Source of the DNA: Leifsonia sp. 71-9
GTDB lineage: Bacteria > Actinomycetota > Actinomycetes > Actinomycetales > Microbacteriaceae
Reading direction: 5' to 3'
Assembly: GCF_001898805.1 (NCBI RefSeq)
Contig: NZ_MKVJ01000001.1
Coordinates: forward strand, 129,990-193,989
Length of the DNA stretch: 64,000 bases
The notes under the pieces: model-generated
Seen by the model: only the letters and a program-made list of their open reading frames with translations
The model's database searches: none
Told to the model about the DNA's origin: nothing
Shown here: positions 8,630-17,407 of the stretch, in pieces
Numbering within the stretch: position 1 is the stretch's first letter
How the letters are laid out: every line of letters begins with the position of its first letter
Program-made: the position numbers and the translations under genes

Positions 8630-8938
8630 ATGCCGCGCAGCAACCGTCCCCGAGGCCGACACGGCCAGGCGCGCGGGCACGACGATCACCACAACGACGG
8701 CCTCGACCGACTGATGGCCGGCTGGCGCCGCACGGAGACCCGGCGCGGGACCGAGTGGAACGTGCAGCCCGTCTCGGCCGCGCAGGCGCAGAAGAGCTAC
8801 GTGTGCCCGGGCTGCGGCCGTGACATCCTGCCGGGGGTCGCCCACCTGGTCGCCTGGCGCGCGGACGGCGTGCTGGGGGACTCCGCCGACCTGGCGGCCC
8901 GCCGGCACTGGCACGAGTCCTGCTGGAAGATCGCCTGA
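8630..8938 (+). CDS. Small zinc-ribbon-like actinobacterial protein
   Basis: The 102 residues start with a basic, His-rich tail (RGRHGQARGHDDHHNDG) and continue into a compact C-terminal part with a CPGC pair, then HLVAWR and a final RRHWHESCWK. The CxxC plus downstream His/Cys look like a single zinc site. Homologues in Microbacteriaceae are often labelled ATP/GTP-binding, but no nucleotide motif is visible here. The function is unknown. An N-terminal basic tail and a zinc knuckle would suit nucleic-acid binding, which is only inference. Confidence 0.7.
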   Translation: MPRSNRPRGRHGQARGHDDHHNDGLDRLMAGWRRTETRRGTEWNVQPVSAAQAQKSYVCPGCGRDILPGVAHLVAWRADGVLGDSADLAARRHWHESCWKIA

Positions 8939-8973
8939 CGGCTCGCGCCGCCGAGAGAGACGAGAACGATCAC

Positions 8974-9699
8974 GTGACGACGACCACCGAGATCCGCGGA
9001 GGCATCGAGCTGCCCGCCCGCCGCGAGGACATCGAGCTGCGCACGCGCGACGGCCTCACGCTCGTCGGAGAGCTCGCGAGCCCGCTGGACCGCCCGCCCG
9101 TCGCGACCCTGGTGACGCTGCACCCGCTGCCCACGGCCGGCGGCTTCATGGACTCCCACATCCTGCGCAAGGCGGCCGGGCGGCTGCCCGCGCTGGCCGA
9201 CATCGCCGTGCTGCGATTCAACACGCGCGGGACGGCCTCCCCGCGAGGACGAAGCGAGGGAGAGTTCGGGCACGGCGTGGAGGAGCGCTACGACGTCGAG
9301 GCGGCGATGGCCTTCGTCACCGAGCGTGGCCTCCCGCACCCGTGGCTGCTGGGCTGGTCGTTCGGCACCGAGCTCGCGCTGATGTACGGCCGCGAGTGCC
9401 CGGTCGACGGCGTCATCCTGCTCTCGCCGCCCCTGCACCGGGCGAAGCCGGAGCATCTCGCCGCCTGGGCGGGGGACACCCGCCCGATCGTCGCCCTCAT
9501 CCCGGAGCACGACGACTACCTCCAGCCGGCCGAGGCGGCGCAGCGCTTCGCCCCGCTGCCGCAGATCGAGCTGATCGACGTGGCCGGCGGCAAGCACCTG
9601 TGGGTGGGGGAGAACCAGACGCGGCGCGTGCTGGACGAGATCGTGGCGCGCCTCAACCCGGCCGCGCTCCCGCTGCCGACCGAGTGGGCCGGCGCCTAG
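8974..9699 (+). CDS. Alpha/beta hydrolase
   Basis: This 241-residue single-domain hydrolase has the nucleophile elbow GWSFG near residue 128, an acidic residue in PEHDDYLQ and a C-terminal histidine in GGKHLW, completing a Ser-Asp-His triad. TLVTLHPLPTAGG near residue 45 is the oxyanion-hole region. It resembles the small dienelactone-hydrolase-like esterases. The substrate is unknown. The GTG start follows a purine-rich GAGAGAGACGAG stretch. Its stop codon overlaps that of the convergent permease gene. Confidence 0.8.
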   Translation: MTTTTEIRGGIELPARREDIELRTRDGLTLVGELASPLDRPPVATLVTLHPLPTAGGFMDSHILRKAAGRLPALADIAVLRFNTRGTASPRGRSEGEFGHGVEERYDVEAAMAFVTERGLPHPWLLGWSFGTELALMYGRECPVDGVILLSPPLHRAKPEHLAAWAGDTRPIVALIPEHDDYLQPAEAAQRFAPLPQIELIDVAGGKHLWVGENQTRRVLDEIVARLNPAALPLPTEWAGA

Positions 9700-10733
9700 A
9701 GCTCGTTCTGCCGCGGGATGACGACCTGCTTGATGATCAGCAGGAGCGCCGCCGCGAACGGGATCGCGACGAGCGCGCCCAGGATGCCGAGCAGGGTGCC
9801 GCCCGCGAGGGCCGCGACCACGACCAGCGCACCGGGGACCGAGACGGCACGGTTCATGATGCGGGGGCTGAGCACGTATGCCTCGACCTGCATGTAGACC
9901 AGGTAGTAGATCGCGGCGGCGATCGCCGTCGGCGGACCGGACAGGATGCACACGGCCACGATGATGACCGAGCCGGTGATCGTGCCGACCAGGGGGATCA
10001 GCGAGAAGAAGAACGCGATCGTCGCCAGCAGCACCGGGAACTTGGCGCCGATGATCGTCAGGAAGATGGCGCTCAGCACGCCGTTCACCAGCGCGAGCGA
10101 CACCTGACCCATCACGTACTTTCCGACCGAGTCGGTGATCTGGTCGCCCAGATCCGCGAAGCGGGAACGGCGGGAGGCCGGTACCAGCTGGTAGGCCGCG
10201 CGCTTGATGCTCGGCAGCGACGCCGTGAAGTAGATCGTGAGGATGATCACGATGATGACCCCGAAGGCGCCCTGCACGATGCCGGTGGCGGTCTGGAGCA
10301 CCTTGGACGTGATGTCCGGGAGGTTCTGCTGCAGCCACTGCGTGACGGCGTTGATGTTCTGGTCGTTGATCACCGACGGGAACTGGTGCTGGAGGCTCTG
10401 GAACCAGTCCTCCGCCCCTCCGCTGTTGACCCAGCTGATGGTGTTGTTCACCAGCTGCGTGGCCTGGGAGATCGCGACCGGCACGATGGCCCAGATCACG
10501 CCGACGAACGCGCCGATGATCACGACGAGCGTGATGGTCAGCGCGAGCCAGCGCGGGAAGCGCCGCCGCTCGAGGAACGAGATGAGCGGCTCGATGCCGA
10601 GCGCGAGGAACAGCGCGGCGCCGATGTAGGTGATGATCGTCGCGAGACTGACGATCGACGTCAGGATGAGGATGCCGAGCCCGACGCCGAGCGTCCCGAT
10701 CAGCCCGACGCGGAAGGCGTTCTGAATCTTCAT
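9696..10733 (-). CDS. AI-2E family transporter
   Basis: This 345-residue membrane protein has about eight predicted helices, two near the N-terminus and a cluster in the last 180 residues, with a soluble segment between them (about 85-140). This is the layout of the AI-2E/PerM permease family. Members include exporters and sodium:proton antiporters, and quorum-signal export is established for only a few, so no substrate is assigned. The ATG follows GGGGGAACC. The gap to the upstream coiled-coil gene is 20 bases, so the two are probably cotranscribed. Confidence 0.85.
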   Translation of the reverse strand: MKIQNAFRVGLIGTLGVGLGILILTSIVSLATIITYIGAALFLALGIEPLISFLERRRFPRWLALTITLVVIIGAFVGVIWAIVPVAISQATQLVNNTISWVNSGGAEDWFQSLQHQFPSVINDQNINAVTQWLQQNLPDITSKVLQTATGIVQGAFGVIIVIILTIYFTASLPSIKRAAYQLVPASRRSRFADLGDQITDSVGKYVMGQVSLALVNGVLSAIFLTIIGAKFPVLLATIAFFFSLIPLVGTITGSVIIVAVCILSGPPTAIAAAIYYLVYMQVEAYVLSPRIMNRAVSVPGALVVVAALAGGTLLGILGALVAIPFAAALLLIIKQVVIPRQNEL

Positions 10734-10753
10734 GGTTCCCCCGGTCCGGTCGA

Positions 10754-13522
10754 TCAGTCGCGCTCGGTGGAGACGCTCTCGGCCTGCTGGAGCATACCGC
10801 GGAGGTTCTCGAAGTAGCCGGCGACCGCTTCACGCTCGATCTTGATCTTCGCGAGACTCTCCTCGGCGTCGGCCACGAGCCGCTTGCTGCGCTCCTCGGC
10901 CTCCTCGAGCTGGGCGGCGGCCCGCTCCTCGGCGTCGCGCACGATCGCCGCGGCGGTCTGCTCGGCCTCCTTGCGCGCCTTCTTCGTCGTCTCGCGCGCC
11001 TCGGCCTCGAGGGCCTCGCTCTCGGAGCGCGCCTGCGCCGTGCGCTTCGTGGCGTCCTGGAGCTGCGCGTTCGCGTCGTCGAGGTACTTCTGCGTCTGCG
11101 CGACGGCCTCCTGGTGACGGGCGAGGTACTCCTTCTCGGCCTCGTCGCGGCGGGCGCGCAGCTCGACGTCGAGGTCGATGCGTGCCTGCTGCACCTCGTG
11201 GGTGCGGGCGTCCAGCTCGGCGAGCGTGGTGGTTTGCAGCGTCGTCAGCTCGGTCTCGAGCGCGGTGCGCGCGTCGGCGGCCTCCTGCTCGAACTCGGCG
11301 GTCCGCTCCGCGATCTCGGCGGCGAGGGCGGTGCGCGCCTCGGCGACCTCGGCCGCGAGGGCCGTGCGGGCCTCGCCGGTCTCCTTCTCGAGGGCGACGC
11401 GGGCCTGCTGCGTCTCGTCCGCGAGGGTCAGTCGCGTCTGCTCCGCCTCGGCCTCGAGGGCGATCCGCTGCTGCTCGCGGTCGTTGGCGAGCTCGTTGGC
11501 CGTCGATTCGCGCTGGTCGGCGAGTTCGACGGCCGTGCGGCGCGCGTCCTCGGCGAGGGTGGTGCGGCTGCGCTCGGTCTCCTCGGCGATGCGCGACTTC
11601 GTCTGTTCGACCTCGGCGGCGAGGGCGGACTTCGTCTGCTCGACCTCGGCGGCGAGGGCCGACTTCGTGGTGCTGATCTCCGTCTCGAGCGCGGAACGGG
11701 CCTGCTCCGTGTCGGCGGCCAGCTTCGTGGTGGTCTGCTCGACCTCGGTCGCGAGGCGCGACTTCGTCTGCTCGACCTCCGCGGCGAGAGCGGACTTCGT
11801 CTGCTCGACCTCGGCGGCGAGAGCGGACTTCGTGGTGGCGACCTCCGACTCGAGGGTGGAGGTCGTCTGCTCGACCTCGGCCGCCAGTGCGGCACGCGTG
11901 GACTCCACCTCGGCCGCCAGCGCGGCCTGGGTCGAGGTGACCTCGGCCTGGAGGGCGCTGCGGCCCTGCGAGAGCTCGTCGGCGAGGGCGGTGCGGGCGG
12001 CATCCACCTCGGCGGCGAGGTCGGCGCGCAGCTGCGTGGCCTCGGCATCCAGCTCGCGGCGGCGACGCTCGGTCTCCGCCTCCAGCTCGGCGCGGGAGGT
12101 CTCGGCCGCGGCGGCCAGCTCGCTGGCGCTGCGCTCGCGATCCGCTGCCAGCGCGGCCGCCGTGGAGGTGCGCTCCGCCTCCAGGGCGGCCCGGGTCTCG
12201 GTGGACTCCTTCTCGAGCGCCGTGCGCGTCTGGAGCGTGTCGTCGGCGAGCTTCGTGGTGGTGCGCTCGACCTCGTCCGCCAGCTCGGCCTTGGTGCGGG
12301 TGACCTCGTCGGCGAGGGCGGACGTGGTCTGCGTCACCTCGTCGGCGAGCTCGGCCTTGGTGCGAGTGACCTCCTCGGCGAGGGCGGACTGCGTCCGCGC
12401 GACCTCGTCGGCGAGCTCGGTGCGCGCGCGCTCGACCTCGTCGGTCAGCGCGGAGCGGGTGGTGGTCACCTCGTCGGCGAGGGCCGAGCGCGTCTGCTCC
12501 ACCTCGGCTGCGAGGGCCGCCTTGGTCTGCTCGACCTCGAGCGCGAGCGCCTTCGTGGTCTGCTCGACCTCGGTCTTCAGGGAGAGCCGCGTGGTGGCGT
12601 CCTCGTCGGCGAGGTCGGCGCGGGTCTGCGCGGACTCGGCCGCCAGCGTCGCGCGCTGCTGCTCCACCTCGGCGGCGAGGTCGGCCCGGGTCTGCGCCGC
12701 CTCGGCGGCGAGCTCGGCACGCATCCGCGCCTCGTCGGCCGCGAGTCGGTCCGCGGTCTCGGCCACGCGGCGGTCCAGGTCCAGGCGGATCTGGGCGGCT
12801 TCGCGCTCGAACGCGGCCCGGTCCTGCGCGAAGGCGCCCTCGAGCTCGCCGCGGCGGGCCTCGATGGTGCGCTCCAGTTCCGCGGCCTCGGCGCGGGCGG
12901 CCTCGGCCTCGCGGGAGGCGACGGCCTTCAGCTCGGCGGCCTCGCGGTCGGCCTCCGCACGCACGGCGGCGGCCTCGCGCTTGCTCGTGGCGCGCAGCTC
13001 GGCGGCCTCCGTCGCGACGGCGCCCCGGATGCCTGCGGCCTCCCGCATGGCGTCGTTGAGGAGGGTCTCCTTGGCGGCGCGGGTCTTCGCCTGCAGCTCG
13101 GTCGCCTCGATCTGCGCGTCCTCGAGCGTGGTGGTCGCCCGCGCGGTGGCGTCGGCGATCAGGCGCTCCGCCTGCTGGGCGGCGGCCTTCTTGACCTTCT
13201 CGATCTCGCCGGCGACCCCGGCACGGAGCTTCTCGGCGTCGATGTCGGCCTGCGCGATCAGGCGCGTGGACTGCTCCTCGGCGACCCGGAGGGTGTTCTC
13301 GAGCTTGGTGCCGAGCCCGGAGTAGGTGGGGCTGCCGACCTCTTCGATCTCGGCGCTCAGCTCGTCGATGCGGAGCTGGAGCCGCTTGATCTCCTTGGTC
13401 GAGTCCGCGGCCTGGGTGTTCGACTTGATGAGCTCGCGCCGCAGGTCCTGAACCGCCTTGTCGACCTCGTCCTTGTCGTACCCGCGGAAGACCTGCGTGA
13501 AGTTCGATTCATCGATGGCCAC
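10754..13522 (-). CDS. DivIVA-like giant coiled-coil protein with hendecad rod
   Basis: The protein has 922 residues if read from the GTG at 13522. Residues 1-35 contain FTQVFRGYDKDEVDKAV, a DivIVA-type N-terminal motif. Residues 36-226 are charged coiled coil without a strict period. Residues 227-765 are 49 consecutive 11-residue repeats with consensus LAAEVEQTKSA and no gap or insertion. Residues 766-922 are another Ala/Glu/Lys-rich coiled coil ending in GYFENLRGMLQQ. There is no membrane segment. The plan recalls actinobacterial polar scaffolds such as DivIVA/Wag31 and Streptomyces Scy, but I know of no named family with this rod. The GTG start follows AGGAG. The ATG at 13570 is unlikely because the TAAGAT -10 candidate (13573-13578) sits 2 bases from it. 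AI-2E permease follows in the operon. Confidence 0.8.
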   Translation of the reverse strand: MAIDESNFTQVFRGYDKDEVDKAVQDLRRELIKSNTQAADSTKEIKRLQLRIDELSAEIEEVGSPTYSGLGTKLENTLRVAEEQSTRLIAQADIDAEKLRAGVAGEIEKVKKAAAQQAERLIADATARATTTLEDAQIEATELQAKTRAAKETLLNDAMREAAGIRGAVATEAAELRATSKREAAAVRAEADREAAELKAVASREAEAARAEAAELERTIEARRGELEGAFAQDRAAFEREAAQIRLDLDRRVAETADRLAADEARMRAELAAEAAQTRADLAAEVEQQRATLAAESAQTRADLADEDATTRLSLKTEVEQTTKALALEVEQTKAALAAEVEQTRSALADEVTTTRSALTDEVERARTELADEVARTQSALAEEVTRTKAELADEVTQTTSALADEVTRTKAELADEVERTTTKLADDTLQTRTALEKESTETRAALEAERTSTAAALAADRERSASELAAAAETSRAELEAETERRRRELDAEATQLRADLAAEVDAARTALADELSQGRSALQAEVTSTQAALAAEVESTRAALAAEVEQTTSTLESEVATTKSALAAEVEQTKSALAAEVEQTKSRLATEVEQTTTKLAADTEQARSALETEISTTKSALAAEVEQTKSALAAEVEQTKSRIAEETERSRTTLAEDARRTAVELADQRESTANELANDREQQRIALEAEAEQTRLTLADETQQARVALEKETGEARTALAAEVAEARTALAAEIAERTAEFEQEAADARTALETELTTLQTTTLAELDARTHEVQQARIDLDVELRARRDEAEKEYLARHQEAVAQTQKYLDDANAQLQDATKRTAQARSESEALEAEARETTKKARKEAEQTAAAIVRDAEERAAAQLEEAEERSKRLVADAEESLAKIKIEREAVAGYFENLRGMLQQAESVSTERD
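11228..12844 (-). repeat. 49 tandem 33-bp units encoding 11-residue repeats
   Basis: Exactly 1617 bases split into 49 in-frame 33-bp units. The first residue of nearly every unit is Leu (Phe or Ile in three), the fourth is usually Glu, and positions 8-9 are usually Thr-Lys or Thr-Arg. Several neighbouring units are almost identical, for example around 11600-11660 and 11760-11830, which shows internal duplication. Others have diverged, so the array is old but still being copied. Confidence 0.95.
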
Positions 13523-13705
13523 GTGTGTTACTCCTGAAATGTCCGGACGCGAGCTGCTCGCACGCCGCATCGATCTTACATTTGGTGCCGGGTACCCGCA
13601 TGGGGGACTGCAGTCTCGTGCAGGGAACGGTTAGATGCCTTTCAGGGTGCTCGACTATCGTGGAGTGTCTGTGCCCGCCCCCTCCCGGCACACGAGGAGA
13701 TCTGT

Positions 13706-15592
13706 TTGCGTTTCGTACTCGCCATCGTCGCGTTCGTGGTGGCCGCCGTCATGATCGTCGCCGGCATCGCCCAGCGGACGGTCTTCGCACCCCCGACGCA
13801 GCTGACCGCGAGCGTCACCGTGCCCGACGACGCGCGCTACGTCGTCATCGCCGGCTCGGCGCTCAACGCCCACAGCGGCCAGCAGACCCTGTCCGTCAGC
13901 GGCGCCCCCGACGTGAAGTCCCAGGTCGTCGCCATCGGGCGCACGGAGGATGTGACGGCGTGGCTCGGCACCGAGAAGTACGTCGCCGTCGGCTACGACT
14001 CGGCGGCCGACAAGCTGACCACGCGCACGGTCACGCCGAAGGCGTCGACCGGCTCGACGGACGCGACCGACACCCCGACCCCCACCCCGACGCCGACGGC
14101 GACCGCCCCGGCGGGAGGGGCCACGGAGAAGACGGTGGCCGGACCGAACCCCACCGGGTCCGACCTCTGGCTGGAGGAGTACGACGGCGCCAACGCGCAG
14201 GTCACCCGCATGAGCATCCCCGACGGGGTCAGCGTGCTCGTGGCCTCCGACGGCACGAAGCCCGCGCCGTCGAAGATCCTCGTGACTTGGCCCGTCGACT
14301 CCAGCACCCCCTGGGCGTTCCCGCTGATCATCGGCGGCCTCGTCCTGCTCGTCATCGGAATCGCCCTCTATCTCTGGGGGCTCTACACCCACCGCAAATC
14401 GCGCGGACCGCGCCGGAAGAGCGGACCCAAGATGCCCAAACTCCCCAAAGCCCCCAAGTACAAGCCCAGCGCGGACGTGGAGGTGACCTCTCGTGGTCGC
14501 CGCTCCACGCGTCGCTCCCGGATGATCGCCCCCGCCGTCCTGGTCGGAGCCCTGACGCTCTCCGGCGTCGGCACGGGAGCTGCGTTCGCCGACGAGACCC
14601 CGACGCCGACGCCCACGCCGACCTCCACGCCGACGTCCACGTCGACCGCGGTGCCCAAGCCGGTGAACCAGCTCCCGCCCGCGGTGACCGTCCCGCAGCT
14701 CGAGCGGATCATCAAGCGCATCTCGGTCTCCGCCGCCAACGCGGACGCGAAGGCCGACCCGAACCTCGCCAAGGAGCGGTTCACGGGCGCAGCCTTGCAG
14801 CTGCGGGAGGCGAACTACGCCATCCGCGCTAAAAAGGCCGACCAGGCAGCTCTCCCCGCCATCCCCTCCGATCCGATCGTGCTCTCGCTGCCGCAGTCGA
14901 CCGACTCGTGGCCGCGCACGGTCGTCGCCGTCATCGACATGCCGAAGGACGCCGAGGGGAAGGACCAGGCGCCGCAGGCGATCACGCTTGTCCAGGACAC
15001 GCCTCGCGACAACTACATGGTCGAGTACGCCGTGTCGCTCGAACCCAAGGCCAAGGTCCCGAACCTGGCACCGGCGAGCATCGGCGCCGCCGCCGTCCGC
15101 CCCGACTCGAAGCTCCTCGCCCTGCCGCCGAACCAGGTGGCGGCAGCGTACGGCGACGTGCTCATGAACGGCGACGACAGCAAGTACGCCTCCCTGTTCG
15201 ACAGCGACGGCGACACCCTCCGCACCGCCGTCGGACTGCCGTACAAGAACGAGCGCAAGTCGAGCCTGGCCTCGACCGCGTCGCTGACCTTCACCAACCA
15301 GGTGCCGGCCAACGACACGGTCGCGATGGCGACGAACGACTCCGGCGCGATCGTGTGGACGGACCTCCTCGAGTTCGAGACGATCAAGGTGACCGAAGCC
15401 GGGGCCGAGATCACTCTGCAGCCGGCGGGAGGCGCGACCGCCGCCCTCCTCGGGGCTCCGGGGAGCAAGACGGGCGTCGAGAGCACGTACAGCTACCAGC
15501 TCGCGTTCTACGTCCCCCCGGCGGGGTCGGACGCCAAAATCACCCTCTTGGGTTTCGCTCAAGGTCTCGTCGCAGTGAAGGAAGTGCAATGA
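13706..15592 (+). CDS. Multi-pass exported protein with internal signal-like segment
   Basis: This 628-residue protein is not a family I can name. An N-terminal membrane segment (residues 2-20) leads to an external region of about 180 residues with a PTPTPTPT spacer. A second membrane segment (about 205-228, FPLIIGGLVLLVIGIALYLW) is followed by a very basic cytoplasmic loop rich in Lys-Pro. A third hydrophobic segment (about 272-293, ending GAAFA) looks like a signal peptide, and the remaining 330 residues are extracytoplasmic after another Pro-Thr run. The layout looks like two exported proteins joined in one frame. The TTG start at 13706 follows GAGGAGA, and TATCGT at 13656-13661 is a -10 candidate. 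The stop overlaps the next start (ATGA). Confidence 0.7.
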   Translation: MRFVLAIVAFVVAAVMIVAGIAQRTVFAPPTQLTASVTVPDDARYVVIAGSALNAHSGQQTLSVSGAPDVKSQVVAIGRTEDVTAWLGTEKYVAVGYDSAADKLTTRTVTPKASTGSTDATDTPTPTPTPTATAPAGGATEKTVAGPNPTGSDLWLEEYDGANAQVTRMSIPDGVSVLVASDGTKPAPSKILVTWPVDSSTPWAFPLIIGGLVLLVIGIALYLWGLYTHRKSRGPRRKSGPKMPKLPKAPKYKPSADVEVTSRGRRSTRRSRMIAPAVLVGALTLSGVGTGAAFADETPTPTPTPTSTPTSTSTAVPKPVNQLPPAVTVPQLERIIKRISVSAANADAKADPNLAKERFTGAALQLREANYAIRAKKADQAALPAIPSDPIVLSLPQSTDSWPRTVVAVIDMPKDAEGKDQAPQAITLVQDTPRDNYMVEYAVSLEPKAKVPNLAPASIGAAAVRPDSKLLALPPNQVAAAYGDVLMNGDDSKYASLFDSDGDTLRTAVGLPYKNERKSSLASTASLTFTNQVPANDTVAMATNDSGAIVWTDLLEFETIKVTEAGAEITLQPAGGATAALLGAPGSKTGVESTYSYQLAFYVPPAGSDAKITLLGFAQGLVAVKEVQ

Positions 15593-16572
15593 GTCAGATC
15601 CCACCGCCGCCCACGAACCTGCGGGGCGCCGTCGACCTCAGTTCGCTGGTCAACCGTCCGGCCGCGCCCGCTGCCCCCGTGGACGGGGCGCCGGCAGCGT
15701 CCGCGCCCGGCGACGCGCTCGCGCTGCCGAGCCTGTACTTCGAGGGCACCGACGCCAACTTCAACGACTTCATCGACCTGTCGATGCGGGTGCCGATCGT
15801 CGTGGACCTGTGGGCCGAGTGGTGCGGTCCGTGCAAGCAGCTGAGCCCCATCCTCGACCGCGTCGTCGCCGAGTACGCGGGCCGCGTCGTGCTCGTGAAG
15901 GTCGACGTGGACGCGAACCCGCAGCTCACCCAGGCCTTCCAGGCGCAGTCCATCCCGGCCGTCGCCGCCCTCGTCGGCGGACGCCCGGTGCAGCTCTTCG
16001 TCGGGGCCCTTCCCGAGCAGGAGGTGCGCGACGTGTTCGCCCAGCTCCTGGAGCTCGCGGCGCAGAACGGCGTCACGGGCACCGTGACGGTCGACGGCGA
16101 CGCCGGGCTCGCCCCGGAGGGCGAGGCGGCCGAGCAGGCCGAGCCCGAGCCCGAGCCGCTGCCGCCCCACCACGCCGAGGCGTACGAGGCGATCGAGCGC
16201 GGCGACTACGACACCGCGATCCAGGAGTACAAGACTGCGATCGCGCAGGATCCGCGCGACGCCATGGCCGTCGCCGGGCTGGCGCAGGTCAGCCTGCTCG
16301 CGCGACTGGCGGGCAAGACGCTCGACGCCATCCGCGCCGCCGCGGCCGCCGACCCGCGTGACGCGCAGGCCCAGCTGGATGTCGCCGACCTCGACCTGTC
16401 GGGCGGTCACGTGGAGGACGCGTTCGACCGGCTGCTCTCGCTCTTCCCGACACTGGACGCCGCGGGCAAGGACACCGTCCGGACCCGCATGCTCGACTAT
16501 TTCGAGATCGTCGGGGTGGACGACCCCCGCGTCGCCAAGGCGCGGGCTAGGCTGACGTCGCTGCTGTACTGA
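15589..16572 (+). CDS. Thioredoxin-TPR protein (YbbN/CnoX-like)
   Basis: This 327-residue protein starts with a Pro/Ala-rich lead of about 45 residues. A thioredoxin domain follows (about 50-150) with an intact WCGPC active site and the cis-proline in SIPAVAAL. After an acidic linker, TPR-like helices fill residues 190-327 (YDTAIQEYKTAIAQDPRDAMA and on). In E. coli the related YbbN/CnoX works as a holdase that hands clients to chaperones. Unlike many YbbN proteins this one keeps both active-site cysteines, so redox activity is possible. It overlaps the upstream gene by 4 bases and is therefore translationally coupled to it. Confidence 0.85.
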   Translation: MSQIPPPPTNLRGAVDLSSLVNRPAAPAAPVDGAPAASAPGDALALPSLYFEGTDANFNDFIDLSMRVPIVVDLWAEWCGPCKQLSPILDRVVAEYAGRVVLVKVDVDANPQLTQAFQAQSIPAVAALVGGRPVQLFVGALPEQEVRDVFAQLLELAAQNGVTGTVTVDGDAGLAPEGEAAEQAEPEPEPLPPHHAEAYEAIERGDYDTAIQEYKTAIAQDPRDAMAVAGLAQVSLLARLAGKTLDAIRAAAAADPRDAQAQLDVADLDLSGGHVEDAFDRLLSLFPTLDAAGKDTVRTRMLDYFEIVGVDDPRVAKARARLTSLLY

Positions 16573-16621
16573 CGTCGCGGACGTCGGAGGCGGCCCTCGT
16601 CCCCCTCCCGGAAGGCACCGC

Positions 16622-17407
16622 ATGACCCGCGTGCTCGTCGTCGGCGGGACCGGCCTGGCCGGACGCGCCGTCACCTCCGAAGCCGTCGACCGCGGTCACG
16701 ATGTGGTCGTCGCCTCGCGCCGGGTGCCCGACGACGACGCACCGGCGTTCGTCGAGGGCGCCCAGTACGTGACGGCCGACCTCGTTGGCGGAGTGGGGCT
16801 CGAGGAGGCCGTCGACGGCGTCGACGTGCTGATCGACGCGAGCAACGGGTCGGGCAAACAGGCCGCGCACGTCTTCGCGGTCGGCTCGCAGAACCTGCTC
16901 CACACCGCGGCCCGATTCGGCGTGCGCCGGGCGGTGCTGCTCTCCATCGCGGGGATCGACGGCTCCCGCTACCCGTACTACCGCGCGAAGCTCGCGCAGG
17001 AGCGGGTGTACGCGGAGTCGCCGCTCGAGACCCACGTCGTCCGGGCGACCCAGTTCCACGACTTCGTCACCGCGGTCTTCGAGCGCGGGCGCCCGTTCGG
17101 CGCGCTGATCGCACCGGCCGGAACGCGCTTCCAGCCGATCTCCGTCGACGACGTGGCGCGCGCGCTGCTCGACGACGCCGAACTCGAGGGCGCGCCCGAC
17201 TCGGTCCGCACCGTCGGCGGTCCGGCCGTCGAGAGCGCTCGCGCCCTCGCCGAACAGTGGAAGGCGGCGAAGGGCTCCCGTCGGCCGATCCTCCCGCTGC
17301 GTCTCGCCGGCCCGCTGGGCGCGACGTGGCGTGCCGGGCGCAACCTGGCGCCCGAGCACGCCGTCGACGGCGTGGACTACGCGGCCTGGCTCAGCGCCGG
17401 GGCTTGA
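16622..17407 (+). CDS. NmrA-like NAD(P)-binding protein
   Basis: This 261-residue atypical short-chain dehydrogenase has the dinucleotide motif [12 protein letters not shown] at the N-terminus, the VLIDAS strand, and [11 protein letters not shown] where the active-site region lies. The classic YxxxK is present only as YRAK. Proteins of this type act as NAD(P)H-dependent reductases or redox sensors. The ATG follows GGAAGGCACCGC. Its last 17 bases overlap the end of the convergent glgB. Confidence 0.8.
   Translation: MTRVLVVGGTGLAGRAVTSEAVDRGHDVVVASRRVPDDDAPAFVEGAQYVTADLVGGVGLEEAVDGVDVLIDASNGSGKQAAHVFAVGSQNLLHTAARFGVRRAVLLSIAGIDGSRYPYYRAKLAQERVYAESPLETHVVRATQFHDFVTAVFERGRPFGALIAPAGTRFQPISVDDVARALLDDAELEGAPDSVRTVGGPAVESARALAEQWKAAKGSRRPILPLRLAGPLGATWRAGRNLAPEHAVDGVDYAAWLSAGA

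Noticed and set aside
11228-12844. A CRISPR-like or satellite repeat array
   Set aside because: The 33-bp units abut without spacers, vary at third positions and keep one reading frame throughout, so they are coding repeats.
11114-13537. An 807-codon open frame antisense to the coiled-coil gene
   Set aside because: Its apparent periodic Gly/Leu repeats simply mirror the 33-bp units of the real gene on the other strand.
13523-13570. An upstream ATG start (13570) for the coiled-coil protein
   Set aside because: A TAAGAT -10 candidate ends 2 bases from that ATG, so the ATG would not be transcribed, while the GTG at 13522 has an AGGAG site and begins at the DivIVA-like motif.
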